From CAYVBE01 sp964448935 (GTDB taxonomy: Bacteria; Planctomycetota; Brocadiia; SM23-32): a stretch of 19,998 nucleotides of DNA. Location: assembly GCA_964448935.1 (NCBI GenBank), contig CAYVBE010000061.1, positions 1-19,998 of the forward strand, given 5' to 3'. A program made the position numbers and the translations under genes. This document shows positions 15,528 to 19,998 of the stretch, one piece after another; the stretch's first letter is position 1; every line of letters starts with the position of its first letter. A model generated the notes under the pieces. It was not told the DNA's origin, ran no database searches, and saw nothing but the letters and a program-made list of their open reading frames with translations.

Positions 15528-15536
15528 GGCTTTGTT

Positions 15537-15544
15537 GGAGGAGG
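15537..15544 (+). promoter_or_regulatory. strong ribosome binding site fixing the glycosidase start
   Basis: GGAGGAGG lies eight bases before the GTG at 15553. Starting earlier, at the TTG at 15532, would place this Shine-Dalgarno sequence inside the coding region with nothing upstream, so 15553 is the better start. Confidence 0.7.
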
Positions 15545-15552
15545 TGCGATCC

Positions 15553-17034
15553 GTGGAGGGCAAATCTGCGCATTGCGGGTCCACGCCCGCGCGACCGCTG
15601 CTGATCGGCAACTGGGCCGACCCCACCATCCTGCGGGACGAGTCGGACTATTATATGACGCATTCGGCCTTCGAGTACCGCCCCGGGCTGCCGGTGTGGC
15701 ATTCCCGCGATCTGCTCAACTGGGAGCCGATCTGCCACGCCGTCGTCCACCAGGAGGGCTCGATCTGGGCGCCGGATATCGCGAAGCACGGGGATATCTA
15801 CTACATCTGCTACCCCGCGGGCGGGGAGAACTGGGTGGTGACCGCCGAATCGCCGGCCGGCCCGTGGTCCGAGCCGCAACCCACCGGCTCACAGTTGATA
15901 GACCCCGGTCACATCGCCGATGAGGACGCCAACCGCTACCTGCACGTGGCGGGAGGGCACATGCGGGGACTCTCCGCAGACGGGCTGGACTGCGTCTCTG
16001 AGCGGCGCAAGGTCTACGACGGCTGGCCCATCCCGCAGGACTGGGCGATCGAGTGCTACTGCCTGGAGTCGCCGAAGCTGATGCGCCGGGACGGCTGGTA
16101 TTACCTGACCAGCGCGCAGGGCGGCACCTTCGGGCCGTCCACCAGCCACATGGTCATCAGCGCCCGCTCCCGGAGCCCCGTCGGCCCGTGGGAGAACTCG
16201 CCGCACAACCCGATCATCCGCACCTGGCACCGCGACCAGCCCTGGTGGTCGAAGGGCCACGGGACGGTCTTCGAGGGGCCCGAAGGGCAGTGGTACTGCG
16301 TGTTGCACGGCATCATGAACGGCCATCGCTCCCTGGGTCGCTGCACGCTGATCGAGCCCATCGAATGGACCGAGGACGGCTGGTTCCGCGTGGCCGACGA
16401 GTGGCCGGACGGGTGGGAAGGTCCGGCGAGCTCGCACATCGAGCTGAGCGATGATTTCGGGGCCGATAAGCTCGGCCTGCAGTGGCAATTCCACCGGTGC
16501 TACGATGGCGACCGGTTCGACGTGGGCGCAGGCGAGCTTCTGCTGCAGGCAGAGGGCGACGACGCCGGCCATTGCCACCCGCTGACGTGTGAGCCGCTGC
16601 ACCGGGCCTACGAGATCGAGACCGAGGTGGCGGTCCGGGGCGGCGCTACCGCAGGCCTGATGCTCTTCTCTTCCCCGGATCGTTACCTGGGCCTGGGCAT
16701 TGGACCGGACGGCGTGCTGCGGCGGGTACAGAACGGTTGCCGCCGCTACGGCTGGGTGGAGGAGCCGGAGGTCGGCACCACGCGGCTGCGGCTTCGGATC
16801 GTGAACGAGCGGCAGGATGTCCGGTTCTACTACCGGGACGATAACGGTCCGTGGGGTATCATGCAGCCCGGTATGGAGATATCGGCGTGGGGCTCGGCGC
16901 GCGCCGCGCTCTTTGCCTATGGCGGCGGGCAGGCCCGGTTCCGGCGGTTTGACTACAGGCCACTGGAGACTCATGAAGTGATGAACGAGTGGCTCGACGC
17001 GCAGTGGCGTTTCTCGCAGCAGTTCGAAGCGTAA
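15553..17034 (+). CDS. GH43-type glycoside hydrolase with C-terminal beta-sandwich
   Basis: GH43 enzymes are inverting arabinofuranosidases, xylosidases, arabinanases and galactosidases built on a five-bladed propeller. The 493-residue product shows the three catalytic acids in order: D23 in NWADPTI (general base), D118 in LIDPGHIADED (pKa modulator) and E172 in LESPKLMRRDGWYYL (general acid). H236 in KGHGTVF matches the conserved propeller-centre His. WAPDI and blade-turn motifs such as SPAGPW and SPVGPW repeat through residues 15-285. From about 295 to 480 a separate beta-rich domain (DDFGADKLGLQWQF to RFRRFDYRPLE) resembles the accessory sandwich of many GH43 xylosidases. There is no signal peptide, so the enzyme should act on oligosaccharides inside the cell. 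It lies between a sugar-acid SDR gene and a sulfatase gene, 25 and 21 bases away. Confidence 0.85.
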   Translation: MEGKSAHCGSTPARPLLIGNWADPTILRDESDYYMTHSAFEYRPGLPVWHSRDLLNWEPICHAVVHQEGSIWAPDIAKHGDIYYICYPAGGENWVVTAESPAGPWSEPQPTGSQLIDPGHIADEDANRYLHVAGGHMRGLSADGLDCVSERRKVYDGWPIPQDWAIECYCLESPKLMRRDGWYYLTSAQGGTFGPSTSHMVISARSRSPVGPWENSPHNPIIRTWHRDQPWWSKGHGTVFEGPEGQWYCVLHGIMNGHRSLGRCTLIEPIEWTEDGWFRVADEWPDGWEGPASSHIELSDDFGADKLGLQWQFHRCYDGDRFDVGAGELLLQAEGDDAGHCHPLTCEPLHRAYEIETEVAVRGGATAGLMLFSSPDRYLGLGIGPDGVLRRVQNGCRRYGWVEEPEVGTTRLRLRIVNERQDVRFYYRDDNGPWGIMQPGMEISAWGSARAALFAYGGGQARFRRFDYRPLETHEVMNEWLDAQWRFSQQFEA

Positions 17035-17055
17035 GCGATCAGCCTGGAGAAAGAG

Positions 17056-18636
17056 ATGAATGCGGCGGGCGGCCCGAGGCCGAATATCATCCTCATCATG
17101 GTGGACGACATGGGGTTCTCGGACATCGGGTGCTACGGCTCCGAGATCCGCACTCCCAACCTGGACCGCCTGGCCGGGCGCGGCGTCCGCTACACCCAGT
17201 TCTACAACTGCGCGCGCTGCTGTCCTACGCGCGCCTCGCTGCTGACCGGGCTGTACCCCCACCGCGCCGGCATCGGTTACATGGAGCCCGGCAACCGCTA
17301 TAACAAGGCCCTGATGGACAACCTGGCGGCGTGCGAATACCAGGGCTTCCTGAACCGCAACTGCGTAACCATCGCCGAGGCGCTGAAGGGCGCCGGCTAC
17401 CAGACCTTTATGGCCGGCAAGTGGCATGTGGGCGCGGATGACGGCCGGCGGCCGCTCCAGCGCGGGTTCGACCGCTACTACGGCATCATCGGCGGCGCCT
17501 GCAACTACTGGCGGCCGAAACCGGATAACCTGCGCCACGGCGACGAACCGGTCCACGACCTGCCCGACGACTTCTACTCCACCGATTACTTCTCCGACTA
17601 CGCCGCGCGCTTCATCGGGGAGGCGCAGCGAGATCGCCCTTTCTTCCTGTATGTGGGCTACAACGCGCCGCACTGGCCGCTGCACGCCTGGCCGGAGGAC
17701 GTCGAACGCTACCGCGGCAGCTACGGGATGGGCTGGGACGAGCTGCGTCGCCGCCGACTGACGCGGCAGAAGGAACTCGGCCTCTTCGAGCCGGGTCTGG
17801 AACTCTCACCTCGGGATGAAGAGAGCTACCCCTGGGAAGAAGAGCCTGACAAGGAGCAGATGGACCTCCGCATGGCCGTCTACGCGGCCATGATAGACCG
17901 GTTGGACCAGGGGATCGGCCGGATACTCGAAGCCGTGCGGGCTCAGGGACAGGAGGAGAACACCCTGATCATGTTCCTGAGCGATAACGGCGGCTGCGCC
18001 GAGCCGGTGGGGAAGGACAGCGACGAGGCGCCCGGCCCCGCGGACACCTACCAGGGCTACCTCCTGCCGTGGGCCAACGCCAGCAACACGCCGTTCCGCC
18101 TGTTCAAGCACTGGGTCCACGAGGGCGGTACCGCCACGCCTTTGATCGCATACTGGCCGGCGCAGATCGAACCGGACATCATCAACACGGACCAGATCGG
18201 CCACGTCAAGGACATCATGCCCACCTGCCTGGAGGCGGCCGGCGCCGAGTATCCCGATAGCTACCGGCGGCACGAGATCAAACGACTCGACGGTGCCAGC
18301 CTGCTGCACTCCTTTCTCGACCCCGCGTCGGTGCGCAACGAGACCATCTATTGGGAGCACGAGGGCAACCGCGCGGTGCGTGAAGGGCGGTGGAAGCTCA
18401 CCTCCTACTACAACGAGATTCACGAGGAGATGCAGCGCGTGGGCACCGGCAAGCGCACCGGCGACTGGGAACTCTACGATCTCTCAAACGACCGCACCGA
18501 ACTGGACGACCTGGCACACGGGCACCCGGAGAAGGTCGAGGAACTGCGCCGCAAATACGAACGCTGGGAGGAAGAAGTCGGCGTCCTGGACTGGGAATGC
18601 GTGATGAAAGCCGGCGGCTTCTACGAGATGGACTGA
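17056..18636 (+). CDS. type I (formylglycine) sulfatase without a signal peptide
   Basis: Type I sulfatases hydrolyse sulfate esters using a formylglycine made from Cys by a maturation enzyme. The 526-residue product has all the landmarks: calcium ligands in IMVDDMGFSDIGCYG (D17 and D18), the maturation motif C55-C-P-T-R59 followed by ASLLTG, GKWHVG (K122 and H124), APHWPLH and FLSDNGG. The C-terminal subdomain contains the ELYDLSNDRTELDDLA segment typical of family S1 arylsulfatases. The core begins only about ten residues after the start and no signal peptide is present, whereas most polysaccharide-degrading sulfatases are exported. The ATG is preceded by GGAGA (17046-17050), supporting this start. 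It probably desulfates an imported oligosaccharide or a free sugar before or after the GH43 enzyme acts. A maturation enzyme (FGE or anSME) must be encoded elsewhere. Confidence 0.93.
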   Translation: MNAAGGPRPNIILIMVDDMGFSDIGCYGSEIRTPNLDRLAGRGVRYTQFYNCARCCPTRASLLTGLYPHRAGIGYMEPGNRYNKALMDNLAACEYQGFLNRNCVTIAEALKGAGYQTFMAGKWHVGADDGRRPLQRGFDRYYGIIGGACNYWRPKPDNLRHGDEPVHDLPDDFYSTDYFSDYAARFIGEAQRDRPFFLYVGYNAPHWPLHAWPEDVERYRGSYGMGWDELRRRRLTRQKELGLFEPGLELSPRDEESYPWEEEPDKEQMDLRMAVYAAMIDRLDQGIGRILEAVRAQGQEENTLIMFLSDNGGCAEPVGKDSDEAPGPADTYQGYLLPWANASNTPFRLFKHWVHEGGTATPLIAYWPAQIEPDIINTDQIGHVKDIMPTCLEAAGAEYPDSYRRHEIKRLDGASLLHSFLDPASVRNETIYWEHEGNRAVREGRWKLTSYYNEIHEEMQRVGTGKRTGDWELYDLSNDRTELDDLAHGHPEKVEELRRKYERWEEEVGVLDWECVMKAGGFYEMD

Positions 18637-18671
18637 CGCGTTAGGTTGCATCCAGTAGTGGGGCCGCGTCG

Positions 18672-18700
18672 TTGACCGGCGCCGGCCGGGGGCCTAAAAT
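18672..18700 (+). promoter_or_regulatory. near-consensus sigma70 promoter of the uroporphyrinogen-decarboxylase-like gene
   Basis: TTGACC (18672-18677) and TAAAAT (18695-18700) each match the consensus at five of six positions and are 17 bases apart. Transcription would begin near 18707, leaving a leader of about 29 nt. A palindrome CCGGCGCCGG (18676-18685) overlaps the end of the -35 box and the spacer, and GACGCG/CGCGTC arms (18635-18640, 18665-18670) lie just upstream. Either could be an operator, though GC-rich chance pairing is possible. No T-run terminator separates this promoter from the sulfatase gene. Confidence 0.7.
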
Positions 18701-18735
18701 CCGACCCAATTGACTGGCCATTCCAAGAGGACGCC

Positions 18736-19947
18736 ATGCCCGACGACGTGCAGACCATACGTTCCCTGGCCGCTCGATATGCGGAGCTTGCCGCGGACCC
18801 AATCCAGGAGGAGCGGCGGTTACTCTGGCGCCGACATAACAGCCTGAAGGGCGACGGCATCCCCATCTACGTGCGGCGGATGGCCTTCCAGGAAATGCCG
18901 GAGTCGAGATGTCTCTGTCGGGACGAGTTCTATCGCGGCCACGAGTGGAGGCTGCGGAAGGAGATATACCGGGCCGGTCTGGGGGACGATTACGTTCTGG
19001 AGCCCTGGTGGACCATGCGTGCCGTGCATGAGAGAACCGCGGACGGCCTGTGGGGATTACCTTTCAGCAGGGACTACCACCCGGACGGCACACATGCCTT
19101 CACGTGGGACCCCCCGATCAAAGACGAAGAGGACATCGAGCGAATCGTTCCGCCGCGGCACCGGATACACGAGGCGGCGACACGGCGCCGGCGGGACGGA
19201 TTGCAGGAGGCCATGGGCGATGTTCTGCCCGTCTTGGTGGACCGGGGACCGGCGTGCGGCCGGATCAACGTCTTGCTGGGTAATCTGCGCGGCATGGAGC
19301 AGCTCATGCTCGACATGGTCGAGCGTCCCGACTGGCTGCACCGGCTGATGAGCGTTCTGCGGGACGGCGTCCTGGGTGCTCACGAAGAGGCCGAGGCCGC
19401 GGGGGACTGGAAGCTGCTCAACCACCACAACCAGTCCATTCCCTATGCCGAAGATCTGGCCGACCCGGCGCCCGGTCGCACGGTGAAGCGCTCTGAGTTG
19501 TGGGGCTACTTCGAGGCGCAGGAGCTGACCGGCGTCAGCCCGCGTATGTTCGACGAGTTCATGGTTCAGTATCAGATGCCGATCATGCGCGAGTTCGCCC
19601 TGACGGCATACGGGTGCTGCGAGGACCTGACGGACAAGATAGACGTCTTGCGGCCGATACCCAACCTGCGGCGGATCGCCGTTACGCCAGCCGCCGACGC
19701 GCCGAACTGCGCGGAGCAGATCGCCGACGAGTACGTGGTGAGCTACCGACCGAATCCAGCGGACATGGTGGGCTACGGCTGGGACCCGGATCGGGTGGGG
19801 CGAATACTGCGGCGCGACCTGGGCGCCTGCCGCGCCAACGGCTGCCACGTGGACGTCTGCCTGAAGGATACCGAAACTGTCCAGGGCGACCCGGAGCGAG
19901 TGCCGCTATGGGTCCAGACGGTCCGAGACGTGGCCGAGAAGCTCTAA
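18736..19947 (+). CDS. uroporphyrinogen-decarboxylase-like (URO-D/MtaA/CmuA superfamily) protein
   Basis: The 403-residue product looks like the URO-D-like TIM barrels that are common in polysaccharide-degrading uncultured bacteria. Superfamily members include true uroporphyrinogen decarboxylase and corrinoid methyltransferases of the MtaA/CmuA type. Supporting features are the PERPDWLHRLM-like helix (VERPDWLHRLM), the central GYFEAQELTGVSPRMFDEFM segment, and the late motif ALTAYGCCEDLTDKIDVL followed by IPNLRRIAVTPAADAPNC and YRPNPADM. The divergent N-terminal 100 residues make heme synthesis unlikely. Paired Cys residues in GCCED could bind a metal, as zinc does in methyltransferase relatives, but the ligand set is not certain. 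Its own strong promoter and a ribosome site AGAGGA (18726-18731) suggest expression separate from the sugar cluster. A methyl-transfer role on methylated sugars or methoxy compounds is only a hypothesis, and I see no corrinoid protein nearby. Confidence 0.75.
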   Translation: MPDDVQTIRSLAARYAELAADPIQEERRLLWRRHNSLKGDGIPIYVRRMAFQEMPESRCLCRDEFYRGHEWRLRKEIYRAGLGDDYVLEPWWTMRAVHERTADGLWGLPFSRDYHPDGTHAFTWDPPIKDEEDIERIVPPRHRIHEAATRRRRDGLQEAMGDVLPVLVDRGPACGRINVLLGNLRGMEQLMLDMVERPDWLHRLMSVLRDGVLGAHEEAEAAGDWKLLNHHNQSIPYAEDLADPAPGRTVKRSELWGYFEAQELTGVSPRMFDEFMVQYQMPIMREFALTAYGCCEDLTDKIDVLRPIPNLRRIAVTPAADAPNCAEQIADEYVVSYRPNPADMVGYGWDPDRVGRILRRDLGACRANGCHVDVCLKDTETVQGDPERVPLWVQTVRDVAEKL

Positions 19948-19961
19948 CCCGGATATTTAGT

Positions 19962-19978
19962 GCGCCGTGAAAAGGCGC
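19962..19978 (+). terminator. short hairpin after the last gene, weak terminator candidate
   Basis: GCGCC (19962-19966) and GGCGC (19974-19978) form a perfect 5-bp stem around GTGAAAA, 15 bases after the stop codon of the URO-D-like gene. No T-run follows within the window, which ends at 19998. Confidence 0.25.
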
Positions 19979-19998
19979 GGGACTTCAGCGGGACCCGA

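Noticed and set aside
15889..17685. Minus-strand open frame of about 600 codons opposite the glycosidase and sulfatase
   Set aside because: It is a consequence of high GC at third codon positions of the real genes. The translation is Val/Arg/Pro-rich without motifs. Similar antisense frames at 9161-10294, 10045-11310, 11846-13204, 13615-14559 and 14586-15629 were rejected for the same reason.
1..19998. CRISPR arrays, tRNAs, rRNAs, insertion sequences and attachment sites
   Set aside because: I found no regularly spaced repeats, no transposase or integrase-like products and no tRNA-like cloverleaf in the short intergenic spaces.

Overview
This window is high-GC bacterial DNA with genes on the + strand only. 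It fits a Gram-negative-type polysaccharide degrader, such as a Planctomycetota, Lentisphaerota or similar candidate-phylum genome. The reasons are an outer-membrane polysaccharide export lipoprotein, a formylglycine-type sulfatase, a Gfo/Idh/MocA dehydrogenase next to a xylose-isomerase-like barrel protein, and a uroporphyrinogen-decarboxylase-like protein. No rRNA or other phylogenetic marker is present, so the phylum is an inference. A run of exactly 100 N (7264-7363) shows that this is a draft scaffold.

Left part (1-8124), an exopolysaccharide export and assembly region. It opens with the end of a membrane protein carrying a long acidic tail. A well-formed sigma70-type promoter (670-698) follows, then a small exported protein with an Ig-like fold, a polysaccharide export (OPX/Wza-type) lipoprotein, and a fused chain-length regulator/tyrosine autokinase (Wzc-type) with a tyrosine-rich tail. 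A strong intrinsic terminator (4884-4915) separates the kinase from a PHP-family (CpsB/YwqE-type) tyrosine phosphatase. An O-antigen-ligase/polymerase-type membrane protein, the assembly gap, the C-terminal end of a helical repeat-like protein and a VanZ-type membrane protein come next. The export, kinase and phosphatase parts are those of a regulated polysaccharide secretion machine. No glycosyltransferase or flippase is visible here.

Right part (8319-18636), a tight catabolic gene cluster behind a plausible extended -10 promoter. In order it encodes an aldo-keto reductase, a Gfo/Idh/MocA dehydrogenase, a sugar isomerase/epimerase-type TIM barrel, an FGGY carbohydrate kinase, a short-chain dehydrogenase, a D-2-hydroxyacid dehydrogenase, a second short-chain dehydrogenase, a GH43-type glycosidase and a sulfatase. 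Spacings run from a 4-base overlap to about 53 bases. A uroporphyrinogen-decarboxylase-like gene (18736-19947) follows behind its own near-consensus promoter. The glycosidase and sulfatase lack recognisable signal peptides. The likely reading is intracellular breakdown of an imported, sulfated pentose- or uronate-containing oligosaccharide, with the freed sugar oxidised or reduced, isomerised and phosphorylated. Five different NAD(P)-linked oxidoreductases with one kinase and one isomerase do not match a textbook pathway I can name, so this cluster is the best candidate here for an undescribed system. The substrate cannot be read from sequence alone, and no transporter or regulator lies in the window.
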